Assembly (NCBI GenBank): GCA_050013875.1 | Contig: JBEKEK010000042.1 | Coordinates: 1 to 64,000, forward strand | Length of the DNA stretch: 64,000 nucleotides | Direction: 5' to 3' | DNA from: Trebonia sp050013875 | GTDB taxonomy: Bacteria; Actinomycetota; Actinomycetes; Streptosporangiales; Streptosporangiaceae | Shown: in pieces, positions 47,945-56,111 of the stretch | How positions within the stretch are numbered: position 1 is the stretch's first letter | Layout of the letters: every line of letters begins with the position of its first letter | The notes under the pieces: model-generated | The model's input: only the letters and a program-made list of their open reading frames with translations | Databases searched by the model: none | Told to the model about the DNA's origin: nothing | Position numbers and translations under genes: made by a program

Positions 47945-50776
47945 ATGAGGGAAGAAGGGCCAACTCGCCCGTTGCTTGATCGCGACGCCGAACTCGGCGT
48001 GATTTCGGCGGCGGTGGCATCAGCGCGCGCCGGGGCAGGGGCGGCCGTCCTGGTCGAAGGCGCGGGCGGGATCGGCAAGACCAGCCTGCTGACGCAGGCC
48101 TGTGAGCAGGCTGCCCGGGCCGGCCTGACCGTGCTGGCGGCGAGATCGGCGGAGTTCGAGAGTGGCTACGCCTGGGGCGTGGCGCGGCAGCTGTTCGCGC
48201 CCGCGACCCGGAGCATCGGCCTGGGTGCGGCCGGTGATGCGGCCAGGCTGGCCGCTCCGGCTATCACACCCGGTACCCGGCGGTCCGAGGAAGACTCGTT
48301 CTCGGTGTTGCACGGCTTGTACTGGCTGACCGCGGGCATCGCCCAGCAGGCGCCCTTGCTGCTGGCAGTCGATGACCTGCACTGGGCGGATCAGCCATCC
48401 TTGCGGTTCATCGGGCACCTAGCCCGCCGCCTGGACGGGCTGCCGGTCGCGCTCGTGCTGACGGTCCGCGAACCGCGATCAGGGACCGCGCAGGAGAAGG
48501 CGCTCACCGCCGGCCTTGCCGCGGAACCCGGCGTCACCGTCCTGCGCCCGGCCGCGCTCGGCCGCGTCGCGTGCACCGAGCTGGTCCGCGAGGCGCTGGG
48601 CGGGCAGCCGTCCACTGCCTTCCAGGACGCCTGCCGTGAGCTCACCGGGGGGAATCCGCTGCTGCTGCGAGCACTTCTGACCAGCCTGGTGGCCGAGGAC
48701 ATCACCGGTCAGGACGCGGACGTGCCGCACCTTGGCCGGCTGACGCCGGGCACGGTCTCCCGCAGCGTGCTGCTGCGGCTTGGCCGGATGTCCCCGGCCT
48801 CGCTTGCCGCTGCCCGCGCGATCGCGGTGCTCGGCACGGCCGCCACGACGGCGCGGGCCGCCCAGCTTTCCGGTCTCGACGGCGACGCCTGCGCCGAGGC
48901 GGTCGGGGCGCTGATGGCTGAGCAGCTAGTCGCGGGCGAGCAGATGCTCGGCTTCGTGCATCCGCTCGTGCGCTCCGCGGTCTACGAGGATCTGGCTCGT
49001 CCGGTCCGCCAGCGCTGGCACGCGCGGGCCGCGCGGATGCTCGACCACGAAAACGCCGCACCGGAGGAGGTCACCGTTCACCTGCTGGCCTCGGCGCCGA
49101 CGGGCGACGGCTGGGTGGTGGGCAAGCTGCGCCGGGCCGCTGTCGACGCCCGCGGCCGCGGCGCCGCCGATGTGGCCGTGCTGTGCATGCAACGGGCGCT
49201 GGCGGAGCCGCCGGCCGCTGGTGTGCGCGCCGATGTGCTGTTCGAGCTTGGCTCGCTGGAGACGATGCAAGATCCCGCGACCTCGGTCACGCATCTGCGC
49301 CAGGCACTGGCTGACACCGCCGGGTGGCCTCGGCGGGGGCAGATCTCGCTCGCCCTGGCCGAGGCACTGGCGCTCGGCGGCCAGTTCGCGGCGGGCGTGG
49401 ACGTGCTCGGCAGGGCGTCGGCCGAGGCCGTCGATGAGCGGTCCCGTGAGGGCTTGCAGGCGGCGCTGTTCAACACCGCGCGGATGGATCTCGGCACCCG
49501 GGCGGCCACCGGACCGCTGCTGGAGCGAGTGCAGGCCGCGGCCGCGCGCGGCGAGCGACTTGAACCGCAGCTGGCGGCCAACTTGGCGATCGAGCTCGCC
49601 GCGGCCGGGCTGGACCGAGCCGCCGCCACCCGCAGCGCTCGCGAGGCGCTGACGGCGATACCGCTGCTGATGTCGGTCAGCGCCGCCGCGCTACCGGAGA
49701 CGATATCGGTGCTGCTGTTCGCTGACGAAGCCGCCGAGGCGCGGGCCGCGGCTCAGGAGTGGCTGCGGCTCGCGCGGCAGCAGGGATCGCTGCCGTCAGC
49801 CGCGGTCGCGGAAGGATTCTCATCGTTGGTCGCCCTCTACGGCGGCGAGATCAGCGATGCCGTGGCGTACGGATCGCAGGGTATGGCCGGAACCCCGAAC
49901 ATCTGGATCTCGACGATCATCTCCTCGTTCGTCGTCCGCGCGCTCATCGATCGCGGCGAGCTGGATCAGGCCAGCGCCCTGCTGACCGAGCACGGCCTGG
50001 CCGGCGCCTTGCCGCCGAGCTGGCCGCACAATCTCGTCCGGCATGCCAGGGGATGCCTGCACGCGGCCGCGGGCGACCACGCTGCCGCCGTCGCGGACCT
50101 GCTGGCCGCGGGGGACCAGGCGGACCAGTGGCGCATTCCCAATCCGGCGATCCTGCCGTGGCGGTCGGACGCCGCCCTGTCGCTGGCGGCGGTGGGCGAC
50201 AGGGACCGGGCGCGCCGTCTGGCCGTGACGGAGGTGGCAGCCGCCCGCGGGTGGGGCGCGGGCCGGGCATTGGGCATCGCGCTGCGCGCCGCGGGCCTGG
50301 TTGAAGGGCAGGGCGGCGGGACGGACCTGCTGGCCGAGGCCGTCGTTGTGCTTCGGCCGTCGCCCGCGCCGCTGGAGCTGGCGCGTGCGCTGGTCGATCT
50401 CGGGGCGGCCGAGCGCAGGTCCGGGTCCCGTGCCAAGGCGCGCGAGACCCTGCGGGAGGGCCTGGATCTTGCCTACCGGCAGGGTGGCCTGCGCCTGGCC
50501 GAGCGGGCCAGACGGGAGCTGGTGATCGCGGGTGGCAAACCCCGGCGGGATGCCATCCGCGGCCGGGACGCCCTCACCCCGAGCGAACTGCGGGTGGCGG
50601 AACTCGCCGCCAGCGGGCAGACGAACCGGCAGATCGCGCAGGCGCTGTTCATTACCCAGCGGACGGTGGAGAACCACCTGACGAGCACGTACGGGAAGCT
50701 CGGCATCGGGTCAAGGTCCGAGCTGGCCGGTTCGCTGGCCGGCCGTCGGCCTGCGGGCAGGCCGGGCGGGATCTAA
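47945..50776 (+). CDS. Large LuxR-family ATP-dependent transcriptional regulator (LAL/STAND type)
   Basis: The product is 943 residues from ATG 47945. The N-terminal NTPase has Walker A VEGAGGIGKTSLLTQ, Walker B LLLAVDDLHWADQPSL and the LTGGNPLLLRAL motif. The middle holds about 500 residues of TPR-like helical repeats. The C-terminal LuxR helix-turn-helix is LTPSELRVAELAASGQTNRQIAQALFITQRTVENHLTSTYGKLGI. This is the MalT/PikD-like class, often controlling secondary metabolism or catabolism in response to a small molecule. Target genes are unknown. The divergent secreted hydrolase gene may be one. Confidence 0.92.
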   Translation: MREEGPTRPLLDRDAELGVISAAVASARAGAGAAVLVEGAGGIGKTSLLTQACEQAARAGLTVLAARSAEFESGYAWGVARQLFAPATRSIGLGAAGDAARLAAPAITPGTRRSEEDSFSVLHGLYWLTAGIAQQAPLLLAVDDLHWADQPSLRFIGHLARRLDGLPVALVLTVREPRSGTAQEKALTAGLAAEPGVTVLRPAALGRVACTELVREALGGQPSTAFQDACRELTGGNPLLLRALLTSLVAEDITGQDADVPHLGRLTPGTVSRSVLLRLGRMSPASLAAARAIAVLGTAATTARAAQLSGLDGDACAEAVGALMAEQLVAGEQMLGFVHPLVRSAVYEDLARPVRQRWHARAARMLDHENAAPEEVTVHLLASAPTGDGWVVGKLRRAAVDARGRGAADVAVLCMQRALAEPPAAGVRADVLFELGSLETMQDPATSVTHLRQALADTAGWPRRGQISLALAEALALGGQFAAGVDVLGRASAEAVDERSREGLQAALFNTARMDLGTRAATGPLLERVQAAAARGERLEPQLAANLAIELAAAGLDRAAATRSAREALTAIPLLMSVSAAALPETISVLLFADEAAEARAAAQEWLRLARQQGSLPSAAVAEGFSSLVALYGGEISDAVAYGSQGMAGTPNIWISTIISSFVVRALIDRGELDQASALLTEHGLAGALPPSWPHNLVRHARGCLHAAAGDHAAAVADLLAAGDQADQWRIPNPAILPWRSDAALSLAAVGDRDRARRLAVTEVAAARGWGAGRALGIALRAAGLVEGQGGGTDLLAEAVVVLRPSPAPLELARALVDLGAAERRSGSRAKARETLREGLDLAYRQGGLRLAERARRELVIAGGKPRRDAIRGRDALTPSELRVAELAASGQTNRQIAQALFITQRTVENHLTSTYGKLGIGSRSELAGSLAGRRPAGRPGGI

Positions 50777-50783
50777 CCCGCCA

Positions 50784-50814
50784 GGCAGCGCCGCGACGAC
50801 GTCGCGGCGCTGCC
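50784..50814. terminator. Bidirectional hairpin terminator, perfect 14-bp stem
   Basis: GGCAGCGCCGCGAC (50784-50797) pairs perfectly with GTCGCGGCGCTGCC (50801-50814) around a GAC loop. It sits between the convergent LuxR-family gene (stop 50776) and secreted-protein gene (stop 50838). Confidence 0.8.
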
Positions 50815-50837
50815 CGCCCCTCCTCGGCCGCCGGGTG

Positions 50838-51356
50838 CTAGAGCTTGACGTGGCCCGTGGCGGTGATGGTCTCCTCGTTTACGACCGGGTTCGCGTTGAA
50901 GTTGCACGCGCCCTTCTTGGTCCGGCTGGCGATGCCCAGGAAGTTGATGGTGGCGTTGCCGGATCCGGTGATCCTGGCGTACTTCCCGGTTCCGCCGCCG
51001 ACCGTGAACTTGCTGGTCCCCTCGAATACCCCGAGGCAGGTCGTGGGGTTGAATTGCTGCTTGACGACATGCGTCTGCCCGCCGTGGTTGATCTTGAAGG
51101 TGCCGCCAGGCAGTTTGACGGTGTCGGTCGTGTTGCCGGCGATGTCGGTCCCGCCGGCGGTGAACACCCCGGTCGCGATGACTGAGTACCGGCTCGCGGC
51201 CGGCTGGGTGGTCATCAGGTAGAAGTGCTCGGTTCCTGATTTCGGCGGGGCGGCTGGGCGGACGCTCGCGGCCGCGAGTCCGGCACCGCCTAGCGCCGCG
51301 GCGAGCGAGACCGCTCCAGCGCCTACCGCGATCCTCATGGGCAGGGTGTGCTTCAT
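50838..51356 (-). CDS. Secreted hypothetical protein
   Basis: The product is 172 residues. An N-terminal signal peptide (MRIAVGAGAVSLAAALGGAGLAAASV) is followed by a beta-rich, Gly/Thr-rich domain: YSVIATGVFTAGGTDIAG, KLPGGTFKINHGG, FEGTSKFTVGGGTGKYARITGSG, TITATGHVKL. Two cysteines (TTCLG, GACNF) may pair. The repeated GTGKYxxITGSG style resembles dirigent/allene-oxide-cyclase-like barrels, but no family is claimed. The ATG overlaps the stop of the upstream 62-residue gene by four bases. Confidence 0.75.
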   Translation of the reverse strand: MKHTLPMRIAVGAGAVSLAAALGGAGLAAASVRPAAPPKSGTEHFYLMTTQPAASRYSVIATGVFTAGGTDIAGNTTDTVKLPGGTFKINHGGQTHVVKQQFNPTTCLGVFEGTSKFTVGGGTGKYARITGSGNATINFLGIASRTKKGACNFNANPVVNEETITATGHVKL

Positions 51357-51541
51357 GGACGTTCCTCCATCTCGGTGAGCCCGCCAGGCTCGGCTGTCAG
51401 CTGCTGCAGCGCGGCGAACAGCTCTGACCAGCCGCTGAAGGGAAGCGGCGGACGGTGGCGGCCCCGCGCTATCCCGGAGATCGGCCGCTGGTCACTGAGG
51501 GCCATCTCGAGCTGCAGGACGACCCGGCGGATGTCTTCCAT
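51353..51541 (-). CDS. Small hypothetical protein upstream of the secreted protein
   Basis: The product is 62 residues from ATG 51541 (GTG 51562 also possible). MEDIRRVVLQLEMALSDQRP is a helix, and WSELFAALQQLTAEPGGLTEMEERP ends the protein. Its TGA overlaps the ATG of the secreted-protein gene (ATGA), good evidence for translation. No family is recognised. Confidence 0.5.
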   Translation of the reverse strand: MEDIRRVVLQLEMALSDQRPISGIARGRHRPPLPFSGWSELFAALQQLTAEPGGLTEMEERP

Positions 51542-51658
51542 GTACTGAATCGTCGGTGGCACACCACCCGGGGCGCCTCACGGTGCACCCCCCCAGGATT
51601 TGCCGTGTCGCGGCCCCGCTGAGGTCGTTGCGGCGGCGAAGTAACTAGACTCGGTCGG

Positions 51659-52834
51659 ATGGTGCTGATACCCGACGCCTCGCCGTTCGGCCTGGAGAAT
51701 CTTCCCTACGGGGTGTTCTCCGTTGGCGGCGGGCCGGCCCGGGTCGGCGTCCGCGTCGGGGACAGCGTCATTGACCTGGCGGCGGCGCTGGGGGACGAGG
51801 TGTTCGCGGCGCCGTCGCTCAACCCGTTCATGGCGACCGGGCCCGCTAGCTGGGCGCGGGCGCGGGCCCGGATCACCGAGTTGGTCGCGGTTGACGCGCT
51901 GCCGGGTGGCGCGGTCCGCCCACTGGGCGGTGTCGAGCTACGGCTGCCGTTCGAGGTGGCCGACTACGTCGATTTTTACGCCTCCGAGGCGCACGCGTCC
52001 AACCTCGGCCGGCTGTTCCGGCCCGACAACCCCGAGCCGCTGCTGCCGAACTGGAAGCACCTGCCGGTCGGCTACCACGGCCGGGCCGGGACCGTCGTTG
52101 TCTCTGGCACCGGCATCATCCGCCCCAGCGGGCAGCGCAAGGGCCCGGCCGACCCGGCCCCGGTGTTCGGCCCGTCGGTCCGGCTCGACATAGAGGCGGA
52201 GCTCGGGTTCGTGATCGGCGTCGGCTCGCCGCTGGGCACGCCGGTCGCCGCGGCCGACTTCGCTGACCGGGTGTTCGGCGTCGTGCTGGTCAACGACTGG
52301 TCTGCCCGCGATCTGCAGGCCTGGGAGTACGTGCCGCTCGGCCCGCACCTGGGCAAGTCGTTCGCGACCTCGGTCTCGGCCTGGGTGACGCCACTGGCGG
52401 CCCTGGCCAGCGCGCGGGTGCCGTTGCCGGGCCAGCAGCCGCCGGTGCTTCCCTACCTGCGCGAGGCGCAGGACTGGGGCCTGGACATCGACCTGGCGGT
52501 CGAGTGGAACGGCGAGGTGGTGTCCCGCCCGCCGTACGCCTCCATGTACTGGTCGCCGGCCCAGATGCTGGCGCACCTGACCGTCAACGGCGCGTCCACC
52601 CGCACCGGCGACCTGTTCGCCTCCGGCACCATCTCCGGGCCTGCCAAGGACCAGCGCGGTGCGTTCATCGAGCTGACCTGGGGCGGCGCCGAGCCGATCA
52701 CGGTCAAGGGGGAGGCGCGTGCCTTCCTGGTCGATGGCGACACGGTGACCATCACCGCCACCGCCCCGGGCACGGCCGGCCGCCGCATCGCCCTCGGCGA
52801 GGTGACCGGCGTCATCCGGCCGGCCCGCGCCTGA
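51659..52834 (+). CDS. fahA: Fumarylacetoacetase
   Basis: The product is 391 residues. The N-terminal FAH_N domain (LENLPYGVFSVGGGPARVGVRVGDSVIDLA) is followed by the catalytic domain: VDFYASEAHASNLGRLFRP, LPVGYHGRAGTVVVSGTGI, DIEAELGFVIGVGSPLG, VVLVNDWSARDLQAWEYVPLGPHLGKSFATSVSAWV. These match true fumarylacetoacetases rather than the shorter FAH-family isomerases. The enzyme cleaves fumarylacetoacetate to fumarate and acetoacetate, ending tyrosine/homogentisate breakdown. TAGACT about seven bases before the ATG suggests a leaderless start. It is in line with a broken MFS gene and an MDMPI-type isomerase gene. Confidence 0.94.
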   Translation: MVLIPDASPFGLENLPYGVFSVGGGPARVGVRVGDSVIDLAAALGDEVFAAPSLNPFMATGPASWARARARITELVAVDALPGGAVRPLGGVELRLPFEVADYVDFYASEAHASNLGRLFRPDNPEPLLPNWKHLPVGYHGRAGTVVVSGTGIIRPSGQRKGPADPAPVFGPSVRLDIEAELGFVIGVGSPLGTPVAAADFADRVFGVVLVNDWSARDLQAWEYVPLGPHLGKSFATSVSAWVTPLAALASARVPLPGQQPPVLPYLREAQDWGLDIDLAVEWNGEVVSRPPYASMYWSPAQMLAHLTVNGASTRTGDLFASGTISGPAKDQRGAFIELTWGGAEPITVKGEARAFLVDGDTVTITATAPGTAGRRIALGEVTGVIRPARA

Positions 52835-54293
52835 TGACTACGCCGGCGGCGACTCCGGCGGCAGCCTCGGCGGGGGCGCTGAGGTACTCGAGCGCGCGGG
52901 GCCGGTGGGTGCTGCTCGCCACCGTCCTCGGGTCGGCGATGGCCTCGATCGACGCCACCGTGGTGGGCATCGCGCTGCCCGCCATCGGGCGGGACTTCCA
53001 CGCCGGGCTGGCCGCGCTGCAATGGGTCGTCACCGCCTACACGCTGACGCTGGCGGGCCTGCTGCTGCTCGCGGGTGCCCTCGGTGACCGGTACGGCCGC
53101 CGGCGGGTCTTCCTGATCGGCGTCGGGTGGTTCGCCATCGCCTCTGCCTTGTGCGGCATCGCGCCGAACGCGCCGGTGCTGATCGGGGCGCGGGCACTGC
53201 AGGGCGTCGGCGCCGCGCTGCTCACCCCGGGCAGCCTCGCCATCCTGCAGGCCTCCTTCCGGCCGGAGGACCGGGGCAGGGCGATCGGCGCCTGGTCGGG
53301 ACTGTCCGGCGTCGGCACCGCCATCGGCCCGTTCCTCGGCGGCTGGCTGATCCAGGCGGTGTCCTGGCGGCTGATCTTCGCCATCAACCTGCCGCTGGCC
53401 GTCCTCGTGGTGGTCGTGGCCCGCCGGCACGTGCCCGAATCGCGCGACACCTCGCTGACCGGGCGGGCGGCTGGACCAGGCCCGCCCCGCTGGCGGCGCT
53501 GGTGGCAGGCGTGGTCCTGCTGGCCGCCTTCATCGGCTACGAACGCCGCCGGACCGCGCCGCTGCTGAACCTTAAGCTGTTCGCCTCCACCCAGTTCACC
53601 GCGGCCAACACGGTGACCTTCATCGTCTACGCGGCCCTGGGCGGCACGCTGTTCCTGCTCCCGATCCAACTGCAGCAGGTATCCGGCTACACCGCGCTCG
53701 AGGCCGGCATCTCGCTGCTGCCGGTGACGGTCATCATGCTGTTGCTGTCCGCCCGTTCCGGCGCGCTGGCCGCCCGCATCGGCCCGCGCCTGCAGATGAC
53801 CGTCGGGCCGCTCCTGCTCGCCGTCGGCCTGGCCCTGTTCGGCCGCATCGGCGCGTCCGGCGGCTACGTCACCGAGGTGCTCCCCGCCGTCATCGTCTTC
53901 GGGCTCGGCGTGGCCGCCAACGTCGCCCCGCTGACCACGACCGTGCTGGCCGCCGTCCCGGCCGAGCACGCCGGGATGGCGTCGGCGGTCAACAACGACG
54001 TCGCCCGCGCCGCCTCGCTCATCGCGGTCGCGGTGCTCCCCGCCGCGGCGGGCCTGTCCGGGAGCTCGTATTTGCATCCGGCGCAATTCTCGGCCGGATT
54101 CCACACCGCGTCCTATATTTCGGCCGGGCTGTGCGTGTTCGGCGGCGTGCTGGCGGCCCTCACCATCCGCAATCCCGCCCGCCCGCCGGCGCCGGCCTCG
54201 CCCGACTCGGCCACGGTACCGCCGCCGCCGACGCCGGGCCGGGGGCTGACCTGCGGGCTGGACGCCCCGCCGGCCCACGCCGCACAGCGGTAG
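52834..54293 (+). pseudogene. DHA2-family MFS transporter, broken by internal deletion/frameshift
   Basis: The start codon shares one base with the fahA stop. The first frame (52834 to about 53466) encodes TM1-6: SAMASIDATVVGIALPAIGRD, LGDRYGRRRVFLIG, GPFLGGWLI, ending RHVPESRDTSLTGR. It then turns into nonsense and stops at 53568. Transport sequence resumes in another frame at about 53463 (GGWTRPAPLAALVAGVVLLA) and runs to 54293 with the remaining helices. About 30 residues, including one TM segment expected after the TGR, are missing at the join. The protein is therefore unlikely to work, unless a sequencing error contributes. Confidence 0.75.
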
Positions 54294-54394
54294 CGGCGGC
54301 CGGGTGCCGGCCCGGCCGGTCCGTCACGCTTGCGGGCATGGCTTTATCATCGCCCGGTAGGACTGCAATGAAGACGCGAGAGAAGGTAGCGGCG

Positions 54395-55111
54395 ATGAGG
54401 CCTGACCAGACGCTGACCTGGATGCACGACGGCACCGAGCGGCTGCTGGCCGAGGTGGCCGCGCTGCCCGACCAGGCCCTGGACGCGCCGACCGCGCTGC
54501 CCGGCTGGTCCCGCGCCTACCTGCTCGCGCATATCGCCGCCAACGCGGACGCGCTGCGCAACCTGGTCCACTGGGCGCGGACCGGCGAGGAGCGGCGGAT
54601 GTACGCCTCAACGCAGGCGCGCGAGGCGGACATCGCCGCGGGCGCTGAGCTGCCGGCCGCCGAGTTGCGCGCCTGGGCGGCGGCGTCCGCTGCCGATCTT
54701 GCCGCCGACCTGGACGCCCTGGACGGCCCCGGGGGAGCCAACGCCGGCTCGGCCTGGGATGCCAAGATCATCACAGCCCAGGGGCTGACCAGGACGGCCA
54801 GCGAAATCCCCTGGATGCGGACCCGCGAGATCTACATCCATGGCATCGATATGGCGGCCGGCACCACCTTCGCCGATGTGCCGCCAGACTTCCTGGCCGC
54901 GCTGCTCGATGACGTGACCGCCCGCCGCTCGGCCGTGGGCGGCGGCCCCGCCCTGATCATCGCCGCCACCGACACCGGTGGCCGCTGGGACGTCGCCGGC
55001 ACCGGCAGCGCGGTCCCGGTCACCGGCCCACTCCCGGAACTGGCCGCTTACCTGACCGGCCGTCCCGCCCCGTCGCTGCCCGCCGCCCCGGTCCTGCCGC
55101 CCTGGCTCTAG
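54395..55111 (+). CDS. Maleylpyruvate isomerase-family (mycothiol-dependent, DinB-fold) protein
   Basis: The product is 238 residues from ATG 54395, with GAAGG eight bases upstream (ATG 54368 is an alternative). The MDMPI_N domain is RLLAEVAALPDQALDAPTALPGWSRAYLLAHIAANADAL, with the metal His in LLAH. The second metal motif E-x3-H appears in REIYIHGIDMA, as in the Corynebacterium enzyme. The C-terminal domain is FLAALLDDVTARRS through LAAYLTGRPAP. Next to fumarylacetoacetase, it probably isomerises maleylacetoacetate or maleylpyruvate. This gives an aromatic-acid degradation unit. Confidence 0.88.
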   Translation: MRPDQTLTWMHDGTERLLAEVAALPDQALDAPTALPGWSRAYLLAHIAANADALRNLVHWARTGEERRMYASTQAREADIAAGAELPAAELRAWAAASAADLAADLDALDGPGGANAGSAWDAKIITAQGLTRTASEIPWMRTREIYIHGIDMAAGTTFADVPPDFLAALLDDVTARRSAVGGGPALIIAATDTGGRWDVAGTGSAVPVTGPLPELAAYLTGRPAPSLPAAPVLPPWL

Positions 55112-55635
55112 CCCGTTCGCGCCAGGTTCCTGAGCACTTTCGACCAGCGACGAGCCTCACCCGGTGTTCGCGGCTCGGGCACAAAGCCGAGCCGCAGATA
55201 GGTGCGCACGGCCGGCAGGCGGAAGTCGTCGGTATCGAGCACCGCCTGATCCAAGCCCGCGGCAACGAAGTGGACGAGTACCCGCCGGGTGACCACCTCG
55301 CCCAGGCGCCGGCCCCGCTCGCTGACCCGGGCGCCCACGTAGTGCACATAGCCCGCCTCCGGGTAGCGGTCGGGCAGGCGGCGGGCAGAGGCGGTGGCAA
55401 CCACCCCGGCCGGCGAGACGGCCACGTAGGTGGCCTCGACTCCGTTGCCCGGCGAAAACTCCGCCGCTACCCGTTCCGCGTCCCACCTGTCGCCGAACGC
55501 TTCTGACAGCAGTTCGGCAAGCTGCCCATGATCGGCGGGTACCGCCGCACGCAACGCGTAGCGGGACTCCTGCGGCGGGGCAGGAGGCAAGTCGCTCAGC
55601 TCGGGCAGCCGCATGAAAAGCTGTGGCTCGCTCAC
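55108..55635 (-). CDS. GNAT-family N-acetyltransferase
   Basis: The product is 175 residues. YALRAAVPADHGQLAELLSEAF is the start of the fold, EATYVAVSPAGVVATASARR a central strand, and SERGRRLGEVVTRRVLVHFVAAG the acetyl-CoA loop (RxxGxG-like, degenerate: GRRLG). DTDDFRLPAVRTYLRLGFVPEPRT is motif B, typical of the Mycothiol-synthase-like half-domain. It overlaps the end of the convergent isomerase gene by four bases. The substrate is unknown. Confidence 0.82.
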   Translation of the reverse strand: MSEPQLFMRLPELSDLPPAPPQESRYALRAAVPADHGQLAELLSEAFGDRWDAERVAAEFSPGNGVEATYVAVSPAGVVATASARRLPDRYPEAGYVHYVGARVSERGRRLGEVVTRRVLVHFVAAGLDQAVLDTDDFRLPAVRTYLRLGFVPEPRTPGEARRWSKVLRNLARTG

Positions 55636-55806
55636 TTCTCCGCTCCCAGGGTCAACAACTCCATTAACTCACAAATCAGACAGGTCGATCAGGTGCTGCG
55701 GGCGAACGTACGAGCACGGCTTGGACACCCAGTGCGCGGGGGAGAGCAAGGGTGATCGGCCCCAGACGGTCTGGCGACCAGCGCCGCGTAGCGTCATACT
55801 GGTGGC

Positions 55807-56067
55807 ATGGGCATCAGGCCCCGGCTGGCCAAACGGGCATGGGCCGCGCTGAATAGCGCCGCCCAGTCGCTTGCGGGCCGTGTCGCGCGCTGGCGGCGGC
55901 ATCCGCCTGACGATTCGGGCGTCCGAGAGCCCCGCCGTCCGCGCCCGACGCTGCCGGGCTCTGCGGTCGCGCTCGCGGAGCCGCGGATCCGGCGGCGCAT
56001 TCGTCTCAGGGTGTTCGGGCACCGTGATGACGGCGGCCTTCCGCCGGCCACCCGGCTGACCGGATGA
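55807..56067 (+). CDS. Small basic hypothetical protein (86 aa)
   Basis: ATG 55807 follows a CATACT box with six bases between, suggesting a leaderless transcript. The peptide is strongly basic (MGIRPRLAKRAWAALNSAAQ, then SLAGRVARWRRHPPDDSGVR and RIRRRIRLRVFGHRDDGG). No family is recognised. Arg-rich frames arise by chance in GC-rich DNA, so the call is tentative. The remainder of 55636-56111 has no other candidate gene. Confidence 0.3.
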   Translation: MGIRPRLAKRAWAALNSAAQSLAGRVARWRRHPPDDSGVREPRRPRPTLPGSAVALAEPRIRRRIRLRVFGHRDDGGLPPATRLTG

Positions 56068-56111
56068 AACCGGTTGAACACGTCCTGCTTCGCGCGTCTG
56101 CGTGAGCCCGG

